A stretch of 64,000 nucleotides of DNA, from assembly GCA_905182375.1 (NCBI GenBank), contig CAJJBF010000003.1, positions 1 through 64,000 of the forward strand, read 5' to 3'. Below the pieces are notes generated by a model. That model was not told where the DNA came from. It made no database searches and was given only the letters and a program-made list of their open reading frames with translations. Below, in pieces: positions 1 to 9,091 of the stretch. Source of the stretch: Flammeovirgaceae bacterium UBA4465. GTDB taxonomy: Bacteria; Bacteroidota; Bacteroidia; Cytophagales; Cyclobacteriaceae. Position 1 is the first letter of the stretch. Each line of letters starts with the position of its first letter. A program made the translations under genes and the position numbers.

Positions 1-1
1 C

Positions 2-1042
2 ATCTCCTTTCGTGAGGTCATAGAAAAGGTCAAAGGCTTAATTTATTATCTCTTCCTTCATTGGAAAAAGATAGTGTTGGGCTCTTTGATAATTGCTGGC
101 TTAAGAATCACCTATGAAGTCCTTAGAGATCCCATCTATACTGCAGAAACTACCTTCATCATTGAGGTGGGGGAAGGTGATATGTCTCAATTGGGATCCT
201 TGGCTTCCGTTGTAGGTATTAATTTAAACAGCATCTCTGATGACAGTCAACTCTTTGATACCGACCATATTGTAGAGCTCTATAAGTCTTATAAAATGTT
301 AAAATTGGCCTTTTTATCACGCCTTGATGGTGAATATAGCGAGCGTTTAATCACCCGCTATGCCAAGGAAAAAAAAATACTGAAGCGATGGCATCGTGAT
401 GCAGAATTAGAAAACTTCAGCTTTGAAATTCCCGTAGCTGATATGGGCGTGAAACATGACAGTCTCTTGATGGAAGTCATCGATGACTTTAAGGAAAAGC
501 AACTGATCATTGCCAAGCCCAATAGAAAACTCATGATTTTAAGTGTAAAAGTGGAAGATGATGATGCCCTTTTTGCTGAAAGTTTCAATAGCGTTTTAGT
601 AAAAATTGTGAACCAATTCTACGAAAGTACAAGTACGAAGAAAACAGGTGAAAATCTAAGAATATTGAAAAGTCAAGCCGATAGTACGCGTATTATTCTA
701 GACCATTCGCTTGATCAATTGGCGAAAATATCCGAACTTCAACCCAATCCCAATCCCCTGTATTACACCAACCAAGTTCCTTTCCAAAAGCTACAAATTG
801 ACATCGAAGCATCTGCCTCAGTGTATGAAGAAATAGTCAAAAATTTAGAAATGGCCAAAATCACACATAGAAACAAAAAGCCCTTAATCCAAATCATAGA
901 TGAACCCGTCAGGCCCCTTTCTATTGATAAAGACAGACCGCTGAAGATGATCGCCATAAGTGGTTTAATTGGAGGGCTTTTTATGTTGCTTTTTTTCATC
1001 TTTAAATACGTTTGGGAAAAATTGATGCAAACTTCTCGTTAA
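2..1042 (+). CDS. Wzz/GumC-type polysaccharide chain-length determinant (5' partial)
   Basis: Inner-membrane protein of the Wzz (PCP) family, which sets the chain length of surface polysaccharide made by a Wzy-dependent pathway. The frame is open to the left edge of the window. It reads IYYLFLHWKKIVLGS before the first possible internal start near position 74, and this is the usual cytoplasmic end and first membrane segment of the family, so the true start lies outside the window. A charged, coiled-coil-like periplasmic part follows. The second membrane segment (LIGGLFMLLFFIFKYVW) lies about 15 residues from the end, after the conserved Pro-rich stretch IIDEPVRPLS. There is no tyrosine-kinase domain, so it is a Wzz-only protein. 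It is followed after 7 bp by a glycosyltransferase on the same strand, in the first gene block of the exopolysaccharide locus. Confidence 0.85.
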   Translation: MSFREVIEKVKGLIYYLFLHWKKIVLGSLIIAGLRITYEVLRDPIYTAETTFIIEVGEGDMSQLGSLASVVGINLNSISDDSQLFDTDHIVELYKSYKMLKLAFLSRLDGEYSERLITRYAKEKKILKRWHRDAELENFSFEIPVADMGVKHDSLLMEVIDDFKEKQLIIAKPNRKLMILSVKVEDDDALFAESFNSVLVKIVNQFYESTSTKKTGENLRILKSQADSTRIILDHSLDQLAKISELQPNPNPLYYTNQVPFQKLQIDIEASASVYEEIVKNLEMAKITHRNKKPLIQIIDEPVRPLSIDKDRPLKMIAISGLIGGLFMLLFFIFKYVWEKLMQTSR

Positions 1043-1049
1043 TCCTTAC

Positions 1050-1949
1050 ATGGTTGCCATCATTTTAGTTAATTGGAAAAATTATGACGACACGAAAGAT
1101 TGCCTACATTCCTTATACCAGTCAATTCACACCTCCTTTAGCATCATTGTCGTAGACAATGAGAGTCAAGAAACCCCCGTTGCAAAATTAAAAAAAAGCT
1201 TCCCGCAGATAACCGTATTACCCCAAAAAACAAATCTGGGCTTCACGGGAGCCAATAACATTGGAATTAAGTATGGATTAACCTTAGGAGCTGAGTATAT
1301 CATGTTGTTAAATAATGACACCACGGTCCCTAAAAACTTTATAGATCCCCTTTTGATGACCCTCCATTCCAGCCCTCAAATTGCCGCGGTACAGCCAAAA
1401 ATAATGTTCCATGAATATCCTGATACGATATGGAATGCAGGGGGCATTTATTATCCATATAATGCGGCCACAAAAACCATAGGATACAATAAACTTGACG
1501 CTAAGAAATATAATGAGTCCAGGTATGTCGATTGGATTACGGGCTGTTGCATCCTTCTAAAATCAGAAATAATCACTGAAGTAGGATTGTTGAACGAACA
1601 CTTTTTTGCCTATTACGAAGATGTAGATTGGTCTTTAAGAATACGGAAATTGGGCTACCGTCTGGCTTACAATCCGACCCTTCCTATTCTTCATAAGGTA
1701 GGAGCCAGTAGTAAAAATAAAAACAAAACAGACGAAGGATTTCTATCTCCGTTTGTTCATTTCTTAAACATCAGAAATCATATATTTATGGCCCGCTTGC
1801 ATATCAAAGGCATCCATGTCATCAACGCTCATATTTATCTTTTATTGAAAATAATTATTTATGGTGTCTATTTCATGCTAAAGGGACGAAGGAAAAAATT
1901 AAACATGTCATTTAAAGGTTACTTAGAAGGGTATTCAACGCAATTATGA
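1050..1949 (+). CDS. GT2-family glycosyltransferase (rhamnosyltransferase-like)
   Basis: Inverting GT-A glycosyltransferase of family 2, probably adding a sugar to the lipid-linked repeat unit of the exopolysaccharide. The protein begins with the usual strand VAIILVNWKNYDDT. It carries VDNES at residues 35-39, GANNIGI near 68-74, the metal-binding LNND at 87-90, and the acceptor-side motif FFAYYEDVDWSLR near residue 190. The C-terminus is basic with a hydrophobic patch, suggesting membrane association. At 299 residues it has the normal length for the WbbL-like subgroup, and the frame is intact, unlike the genes downstream. The ATG lies 7 bp after the Wzz-like gene, consistent with one operon. 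The sugar specificity cannot be read from the sequence. Confidence 0.88.
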   Translation: MVAIILVNWKNYDDTKDCLHSLYQSIHTSFSIIVVDNESQETPVAKLKKSFPQITVLPQKTNLGFTGANNIGIKYGLTLGAEYIMLLNNDTTVPKNFIDPLLMTLHSSPQIAAVQPKIMFHEYPDTIWNAGGIYYPYNAATKTIGYNKLDAKKYNESRYVDWITGCCILLKSEIITEVGLLNEHFFAYYEDVDWSLRIRKLGYRLAYNPTLPILHKVGASSKNKNKTDEGFLSPFVHFLNIRNHIFMARLHIKGIHVINAHIYLLLKIIIYGVYFMLKGRRKKLNMSFKGYLEGYSTQL

Positions 1950-2031
1950 CCCTTTTTATATTGTGCTCGTAAACTGACTTTATGTACATTTGTCCAAATA
2001 TTCAGCAAATGATCATGAGCACCTAAAAACC

Positions 2032-3444
2032 ATGTCCATCCTCATTTTCATATTGATTACCCTCACACTCCTTTTAGGTACAGGATATCTTATATTTCTT
2101 TTGATAAAAACAGGAAAAGAATGGTACTTTCTTATCTTCTTCATTCTGTATTTACCCATGTACATCACTTTACAAAGCTTCGTTTTTCAACAAACCCAAA
2201 GCCCTACAGGAGTGTTAATTATTCAGTACCTCAAAGAATTTGTACTATTCATTGCCTTAAGCGTCTTTGTTTTTTATCAATCAGACCTGCTGAGAAAAAA
2301 ATTCAAGTTTAACAATATAGATTTGGTGTTTATGGCTTTTATTCTTTTGGCCTTTATTTTTCTGGTATTTCCGATAGGTGAAGTGGCCTTCTTGGCCAAA
2401 GCTGCCTACTTCAAAAATATCCTCCTCATGGGTATTTTTTATTTTTTAGGAAGAAATATGACGTTGAGCAACTATCAAATACAATTAATCTTTAAGCTCA
2501 TTCTGGGTATCGCTTTTTCTGCTTTTTGTATCAATTTGGCAGAATTCTCCAGTGGCATTCATTTACATACACTTATAAATTATGGTAATTTCCAAAATAC
2601 CATAAACGACGTTGAACCAACAGGTAATTATGGACTATCTTGGACCTTTGAAACCCAATCTGGTATCCAAAGATTTGGTGCTTTTTTTGCTAATCCTTTA
2701 GACCTTGCCAGCGCCTCGCTACTCGCTTTTGCTATCGCATTTATATTTTTTATTAAGACCCCATACCGAACCAATCAAATATTTTACAGCGGCCTGATGA
2801 TGGCCATTATCGGATCACTCTTTTTCGCTTACTCAAGGGCTTCACTCGCTGCTTTTATTTTAGAATTAATCTTTATTGCTTTTATATTCAAATACTATCG
2901 CTTGCTTTGGGCAGGTGTCTTTCTCATATTTTCTTCCGTTAGTTTATATCATGTATTTTGCCTCAGAAGATTTATATTTTTTTGTTTTCGATACGTTGAC
3001 TTTTGAAAATGCTTCAAGTTTGGGTCACCTTATTGAATGGTTTGAAGGCCTCGAAAGTATGATTGAATTCCCCCGAGGGGATCGGCCTGGCCATGAGTGG
3101 TAATGGGAATGGCGTCGATAGATGAAAACAGCGTTAGGTGGAGAAAATCAATTTCTCATTTTTGGCGTTCAAATGGGCGATTTTAGGCCTCCTTCTTTAC
3201 GTCAGTCTACTTGTACCTGGCCATAAAAACCAGTATTCAAGCCTATCGAAAGGCACTCACCCCCAATGAACAAATTATTTCATTTGTGGCTGGAACCACC
3301 AAATTTGCCTTGCTCTTGCCCTTATTCACTGCAAATGCTGAACTCTATCTGTTCGTGTCCTTATTCAGCTGGTGGCTGGTGGGTCAAAGTGTGAAAATCA
3401 AAAATAGCCCGGTCGTTTTACCTCATGCGATACCTCATGACTAA
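2032..3444 (+). pseudogene. Wzy/O-antigen ligase-like polymerase, multiply frameshifted
   Basis: Polytopic membrane protein of the O-antigen polymerase/ligase type. The first 310 residues are a chain of membrane helices in one frame, with the periplasmic-loop text RFGAFFANPLDLAS. From about 2940 the reading frame changes repeatedly: SEDLYFFVFDTLTFENASS continues in frame 2, IGLAMSGNGNGVD lies in another frame, GGENQFLIFGVQMG in another, LGLLLYVSLL in another, and LAIKTSIQAYRKAL from about 3211 to the stop at 3444. The pattern GIGLAMSGN...GGENQFL followed by a helix is typical of the family, so these pieces are one gene of about 470 codons with at least five indels in 275 bp. I chose the ATG at 2032 because it opens directly into helix 1; an in-frame TTG at 1990 is possible. 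The break may be decay or sequencing error. Confidence 0.75.
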
Positions 3445-4568
3445 AGAAAAAGTCATCATCGATATTCAATATTTACTGATGGCCAAAACAGGTATCAAGA
3501 CGTATATTCAAGAATTACTCGTGGCTACGGCCCAATCAAATAAATATGAATATTTGATCTATCCCAACTTATATCATATTGAAAAAAATAATTTTTTCAA
3601 CTTTAATAATAAATGGCGCCATATTTTATTCCATTTTTATACTTTGCTTTGGAAGCAATTGGTCATCCCATTATGCTGATATTATGGCATCGTCCCAAAG
3701 CCATGCCATTTTTCCTGACTTTCATGCACCCCTTTGGAGCCTTCCATGTGCCAAAATCATCGTATTCCACGATGCTTTTTTTTGGGAAAACCCCACAGAA
3801 TTATAATAAATGGTGGTTAAAATACTATTTATGGTCCATTATTAGGGGGCTGAATGGCCAAAGTAAAATTATCTGCGCTTCATTGGCAACAGAAAAAAAA
3901 ATCACAGCCTTATTGAAGCCTAAGTTCATTCAAACCATTTATCAAAGTGCCCCTCAACTTGATGAAGCAGCCGTCGCAGAACCTTATGAAAAATTAGTCA
4001 CATCAACCCTACTTCTTACACGTTGGCGTACTTGAAAAGCGTAAAAATCTAGGCTAGTTTTGATCAAAGCTTTTGCCCTTTTTTTGAAAGAAGTTCCCTG
4101 ACTACAAACTGGCCTTGGTCGGTCAAAGAGGACCCGCAAAAGGATCTAGATGACTGTGATCAAACGCTTCAAACATTCTGGTTCGTCAACTTGAGCTCTC
4201 AGACGCCCACGTTCTCTTTCCAGGGATACGCTTCAGATTAATCAGCTCAAATGGTTTTACGAAAATGCCTCGGCCTATGCACATTCCCCTCTGTCCATGA
4301 AGAGGGTTTTGGTATTCCCGTGCTTGAGGCCTTTTCCTATGGTTTGCCGGTCATCGTATCGGAGAATGAAGCCATCAATGAAATCGCAGGTGCCGGGGCC
4401 CTTTCTGCCCAATCTTTAGACCCTCACGCTTGGTCTTTAGCGATGGAAAAACTGATAAACTCACCCGATTTTAGAAATGAACTTACAAAGAATGGTAAAT
4501 TACGCTTGAAAGCATTTTCAAAGACGGCTTTTCTTGATGGAATCGAAAATTATATTGCTAAAAATTAA
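3437..4568 (+). pseudogene. GT4-family glycosyltransferase, multiply frameshifted
   Basis: Retaining GT-B glycosyltransferase (group 1) that can be reassembled only across many frames. In order: MTKEKVIIDIQYLLMAKTGI from 3437; SSQSHAIFPDFHAPLW and AKIIVFHDAFFW in a second frame (about 3680-3800); NKWWLKYYLWSIIRGL in a third; LHVGVLEKRKNLG near 4015-4055; PDYKLALVGQRGPAKGS near 4100; ELSDAHVLFPG near 4190-4225; QLKWFYENASAYAH near 4240; then HEEGFGIPVLEAFSYGLPV from about 4290 to the stop. This is the ordinary GT4 order, including the donor-binding E-x7-E motif (EEGFGIPVLE). I count at least seven indels in about 600 bp. The ATG overlaps the stop of the Wzy-like gene (ATGACTAA), and the stop overlaps the next ATG by one base, so the operon layout is preserved. 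Confidence 0.72.
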
Positions 4569-5229
4569 TGATCCTCAGTGATAAATATCAAAGGGATTGG
4601 GGGGTGCGAAATATCTCGTCTTCTCTACTCACCTTGTTGATTTGGTTCCTAAGAGGACTCATTTACCGTTTATTTTGGCGCTCAAGTAAGGGACTTGTTT
4701 TGATTGGCCCCTCGGTTAAAATTATTTCAGGGCACAAATTATCTGTAGGCAAAAACTTTATCGCAGAAAGAGGTGCTGAAATTAATTGTATCAGCTCTGA
4801 AGGCATTCAATTGGGTGAAAAAGTTACTATCGGAAGTTACGCTACCATCCGGCCTAGTAACCTATATGGTGGCACCGTTGGAATGGGCCTAAAAATGGGT
4901 AATCAGTCGAATATAGGGCCCTACAGTTATATTGGATGTTCAGGATATATAGAAATTGGTAATAACGTGATGATGGCCCCCAGAGTGAGTTTATATGCTG
5001 AAAATCATAATTTTGATTCTATCGATGTACCCATGAAAGATCAAGGCGTACCACAGCTCCTATTATTATCGAAGACGACTGCTGGATTGCTGCCAACAGC
5101 GTCATCCTATCCGGGGTACGCATAGGAAAAGGATCAGTAATCGCTGCAGGCAGTGTGGTAACTAAAGACGTTGCACCCTACTCAGTCATGGGCGGTAATC
5201 CTGCGAAAAAATTAAAAAAACGAACGTAG
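4568..5229 (+). pseudogene. Left-handed beta-helix acyltransferase (WcaF/WbbJ-like), frameshifted
   Basis: Hexapeptide-repeat O-acetyltransferase, expected to acetylate a sugar of the polysaccharide. The uninterrupted frame ends at 5125, but the family C-terminus lies in another frame from about 5056 to the TAG at 5227: [35 protein letters not shown], then [13 protein letters not shown]. These are the classic closing repeats and the NPAK end motif. The first part carries the earlier repeats (VTIGSYATIRP, NIGPYSYIGCSG, IEIGNNVMMAP) and the catalytic-loop histidine in AENHNFDS. The repaired protein would be about 220 residues, a normal size. One frameshift near 5045-5056 explains everything. 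The start overlaps the preceding stop by one base, and the next gene begins right after the TAG. Confidence 0.8.
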
Positions 5230-6373
5230 TTGCGAATCCTTTTCTTACATAGCTCCTCTGACATGTATGGTGCCAGTAAAATTTTGCTCATCACCCTGCA
5301 GATGCTTAAAAAAAATGGCCATGATCCCTCTCGTAGTGTTGTCTGAAGATGGATTATTAAGCCAAGCGTTAAAAAAAGAACACATTGAGGTGCGCTTTAT
5401 TAAACTAGGCATCATCAGAAGAAAATACTTTAATTTCAAAGGCCTAATCAATAGGTTTAGGACTCTTTGGATAGCAAAAAATCAATTGACTCGCTTATGC
5501 ATTCAAGAAAATATTGATTTGATATACTCCAATACGGCAGCGGTTATCGTCGGCGGCTGGGTGGCCAGAAAATGCCGGCTCAAACATATATTTCACATAC
5601 ATGAAATCATACAATCTCCCCGTTGGTTTGTTTATTTAATTCATAAGATGATCGCAAGGAATGCCAATCATGTCATAGCCGTATCTCGTGCGGTCAAAGA
5701 CCACCTATCCACATTCATCCCACAACACAAAATTTCTGTCATCTATAATGGATTAGATTATTCATCTTTATCGTCGAATCAAAATTTATCTAAAGAATTA
5801 TCTCTCCGTCCAAACCATCTGATCATTGGCATGATTGCCAGAGTGCATCCATGGAAAGGTCAAAGCTATTTTATAGACCTTGCCGAAGCGTTGCTGCAAA
5901 AAAAATCAGCCCTTACTTTTATCATGGTGGGCGATGCCTATCCTGGCAATGAATACCTTTATGATGAATTGAATGCTAAACTAGATACCCTTGGACTCAA
6001 AAGCCATTTTATCAATCTAGGTTATCGAGAAGATATCATGGCCATTCTCAATACACTAGATCTCTTTATCCTTCCCTCCACGGCACCCGATCCTTTTCCT
6101 ACCGTTATATTAGAAGCAATGTCTTGTAAGAAAACGGTCATCGCTACGGCACAAGGCGGCGCCTTAGAAATGATTGACCATCAAGTTTCAGGCATCCATA
6201 TCCCTCTAGACAATGCCCAAGAGGCTGCCAAAATAATTTTCCCCTACTTGTCTGATGAAAAAATACGTCGGACTATGGGACAAGTGGCTCAACAAAAAGT
6301 GAATACCGACTTTTCACTGGCCTCCTTTGAAAAAAATATCCTGCTCCTCCTGACAGCAATCCATGAAGACTAA
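5230..6373 (+). pseudogene. GT4-family glycosyltransferase with one N-terminal frameshift
   Basis: GT-B glycosyltransferase of group 1. The long open frame gives 368 residues from about 5267, but its first 20 residues do not look like the family. In another frame a TTG at 5230 starts MRILFLHSSDMYGASKILL followed by TLQMLKKNGHDP, which is the expected N-terminus with the nucleotide-binding loop. One frameshift near 5320-5340 joins it to VVLSEDGLLSQALKK. Downstream are the linker HIHEIIQSPRW, the second Rossmann domain starting IIGMIARVHPWKGQ, and the weakly conserved donor site around PDPFPTVILEAMSCKK. The TTG follows the TAG of the acyltransferase with no gap. The end overlaps the next gene by 11 bp. 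A single indel makes a sequence error likely. Confidence 0.78.
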
Positions 6374-7491
6374 ACGTCCAAGTATCGCCCTCATTGGTAC
6401 GCGAGGCTATCCCTACGTGTACAGTGGCTACGAAACTTTTGCCAAAGAACTCTCCGAACGCCTAGTTGAAAAAGGGATTAAGGTGACTATTTATTGTCAT
6501 AAGAATCTTTTTGAACACCGGCCCAAGCAAATAAAAGGGATCCATCTGATCTACCTTCCGGCCATTGAAACTAAAATACTCAGTCAATTGAGCCATTCCC
6601 TTTTTGCGTTTTTGCATGCTTGCTGGCAACCCTACGATGTTGTACTTGCCGTCAACTCAGCCAACGGACCGTTTGGTTTATTGACCAGATTGTTTCGAAA
6701 AAAAACCATGATCAATGTGGATGGCTTAGAATGGATGCGTCCAAAATGGAAAGGTTTGGGATCTAAATATTTTTATTGGTCTTCTAAACAAGCCACCCGT
6801 TTTTTTGACTTAATCATCAACGATTCCGTAGAGATGCAACGGGTATATAAAAAAGAATTTCAAACAAACTCTAAAGTCATTGCTTACGGGGCCGAGCCTA
6901 GATACTCACAGAATCCCAAATTGATTGAAAAATGGGGTCTACAACCCAATAGCTATTATTTGATCGTGGGTAGACTGATTCCAGATAACAATTCAGACCT
7001 CATTTTAGAAGGCTTTTTACAAAGTCTCTCGGATAAGAAGCTTGTGATCGTGGGTGACGTTCCTTTTCAAGATGCCTTTGCTAAAAAAATAAAAGCTCGG
7101 TCACAAACTACGGACCGCGTCATCATGACGGGCTATGTAAATGAGTCTGAAACTCTAGCAGAACTCTATCACCATTGTTACGCCTACCTTCATGGACATG
7201 AATTCGGAGGCACCAATCCCACCATGCTCAAGGCCATGGCCTATGGCTGTGCGATTCTTGCCTTAAAAACTCCTTTTAATGATGAGATGTTAGCCGATGG
7301 TGAGCTTTGGTGATTTTTTTAATAAATCCGTTGATTCCGTCAGTGAAAAAATCAAGGACTTTGATCTTCATCCAAAAAGAGTCACGGACTTAAAGAATCA
7401 TTCAAGATCCGGTATTTCAAAAAAATATACCTGGGATCATGTCTGCAATCAATATATGGATGCCATTTATGGATTGATGGGCATCCGATAG
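6363..7491 (+). pseudogene. DUF1972/GT4 glycosyltransferase, frameshifted near the C-terminus
   Basis: Glycosyltransferase with the N-terminal DUF1972-type start IALIGTRGYPYVYSGYETF, which is typical of rhamnosyltransferase-like enzymes in exopolysaccharide loci. The second half has YYLIVGRLIPDNNSDLI and the hallmark HGHEFGGTNPTMLKAMAYG near residues 275-293. The frame stops at 7313 after EMLADGE, but the usual C-terminal helix region continues in the next frame (FGDFFNKSVDSVSEKIKDF to YTWDHVCNQYMDAIYGL) up to 7491. One frameshift near 7300-7312 explains this, and the repaired protein of about 375 residues has normal length. It is the last gene of the rightward block, and its 3' end overlaps the convergent flippase gene by about 25 bp. 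Confidence 0.8.
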
Positions 7492-8725
7492 GTTCTGTAC
7501 AATACGGCCGCGCCAAAAAGAACCATCGCCAATTCTGCTAAAGCTATACCGCAGCAGTAATCCATTAGATTTCCAAAAAGGGTATCAAAAGGGGTAGTAA
7601 ACCTAATACTGTGATCAGACCTATCAAGTGATAAGTGAAATACTTTTTTTTCATATCCAAGGCGATAATTAATAAGCTAATCGGGAGATTGCAAAAAAGT
7701 AAAAAAGTAAACACGGGTAATATCCATAAGTAAGGTCCTATATCCGTGAGGAGAATTTCATCAGAAAGCATCGCAATAAGTGGCCCCCCAAAAAAGCTGA
7801 TCGATTCAGCCATTCCTAACAGCACCAAAACCAACAGCTTTGAAAAAATCGAGTATAAAAAATCTCTCAAAATACGATCTGATTCCTTCACCAAATTGCA
7901 CAACATAGGAAAAATAGCCCGGTATACCAAGGTATATGAATTCGCAATCAACATCATGATTCGGTCAATAATTACGTAAAATCCCATCAGATGGTGCACT
8001 CAGAAAAAATCCTGCCATCAGCACTACCGATATTTCTATAAAACGTAGTCACCCCTTCCGAAAGGAAAATTGGAACATTTTGATGGGCAAATGCATAAAT
8101 GGCTTTCCCTGACTGTTTCTCAAAACGAAATTGCATTTTTCTAAACAATACAACCCATCCGAAAAAAGCAGCGATGCACCACCCCATCCCATTATAAACA
8201 TTCACCCACAGTAAGTCCTCACCAGATTCTATAAAAAACAAAACCGGCCCCAACGTAAAACACCCTACTCAAAAAATTTAACAAGGCCAGCCACTTCATT
8301 TTTTGAATACCTTGAAAATACCAAACGGGCATCAATGTATTGCCAATGACAATAAAATAAGAAGTCAATATTAGATATTCATAAGGCTCCCATGGCGAAA
8401 CTGTTTTTACCAAAAAAACCAATCCAATAAACGTTCCTAACAATAGAAATATTTTAATCACCAAAATTTTTTGAGTCAAGGTACACTCCAAACCGAGATC
8501 CCCTTTGGCCAAACTGATCAAGCGTGTCCCCGTTAAATTGAGGCCAAAATCAGTAATGGCAACCGCAAAATTCATGATGCCTTGCGCCAAAACAATCATC
8601 CCATAGTTCTCAAGTCCCACCCGAGCCAAAAGCAGTGGAATGACTAAAACAGGTACCAAATAATTGGTCATTTGAAGAATGCCCAAGGAACCCACGCTCT
8701 GGATGATCAATCTATTCCACTTCAT
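7467..8725 (-). pseudogene. Wzx-like oligosaccharide flippase (MATE/MOP fold), three frameshifts
   Basis: Multi-helix transporter that flips lipid-linked repeat units across the inner membrane. It starts at 8725 with LIIQSVGSLGILQMTNYLVP, a typical Wzx N-terminus with VPLLLARVGLENYG-like text. The frame changes near 8235 (to LLWVNVYNGMGWCIAAFFGW), again near 7990 (to GFYVIIDRIMMLIANSYT), and once more near 7565. Past that stop, another frame supplies the last helix CCGIALAELAMVLFGAAVLY and ends at 7467. The repaired length is about 419 residues, normal for Wzx. It is transcribed toward the glycosyltransferase block and overlaps its last gene by about 25 bp. The conserved text in all four segments argues for few and recent indels. 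Confidence 0.75.
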
Positions 8726-9091
8726 TTTCTAGTTGATTGCGGATACCTTTTGAAATGATGGAAGTCATGGATTGATTTTTGGTCTTAATAAGATTCAATG
8801 AATACGATTGAAATTTTACTTTTTCTAACGTTCATGTGAACAAGAACTCAACAACTCTTATCCCCCGTTTTTAGGTAATTTTTAGTGCCTCCCCCAAATA
8901 TATGAAATTAGTCCTTTTTGGCCCTCATGGATGCCTTCTTAATGTAACTTCCCTCGAATAAAACCTATCCTTTCTCCCCGAAACTCAAAAAAAATTAATT
9001 AAAAAACACATGGGACTGGATCGATCCCATCAGTAATATATTGAGTATCGCTTTCCACACGATCTTAAGCTCCTTTCTCTTTCATTTGCCT
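8726..9091. other. Gene-free spacer between flippase and Wzi operon
   Basis: These 366 bp hold no convincing open frame. The left part must contain the promoter of the leftward flippase gene; I find no clear -33/-7 pair there. A small inverted repeat GTTCA-TG-TGAAC lies near 8832. The right part contains the hairpin listed separately as a terminator for the Wzi operon. Confidence 0.6.
8995..9030 (-). terminator. Probable intrinsic terminator of the lipoprotein-wzi-wzi operon
   Basis: Read on the minus strand, ATGGGA (9030-9025) pairs with TCCCAT (9015-9010) around a short loop that contains the palindrome GGATCGATCC. A U-rich tract follows (GTGTTTTTTAATTAA). It lies about 60 bp beyond the stop codon of the second wzi gene, the expected place for a rho-independent terminator. 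The stem is short. Confidence 0.45.

Noticed and set aside
9010-9030. GGATCGATCC palindrome considered as an operator
   Set aside because: It forms the loop of a hairpin followed by a U run downstream of the wzi operon, so a terminator explains it better.
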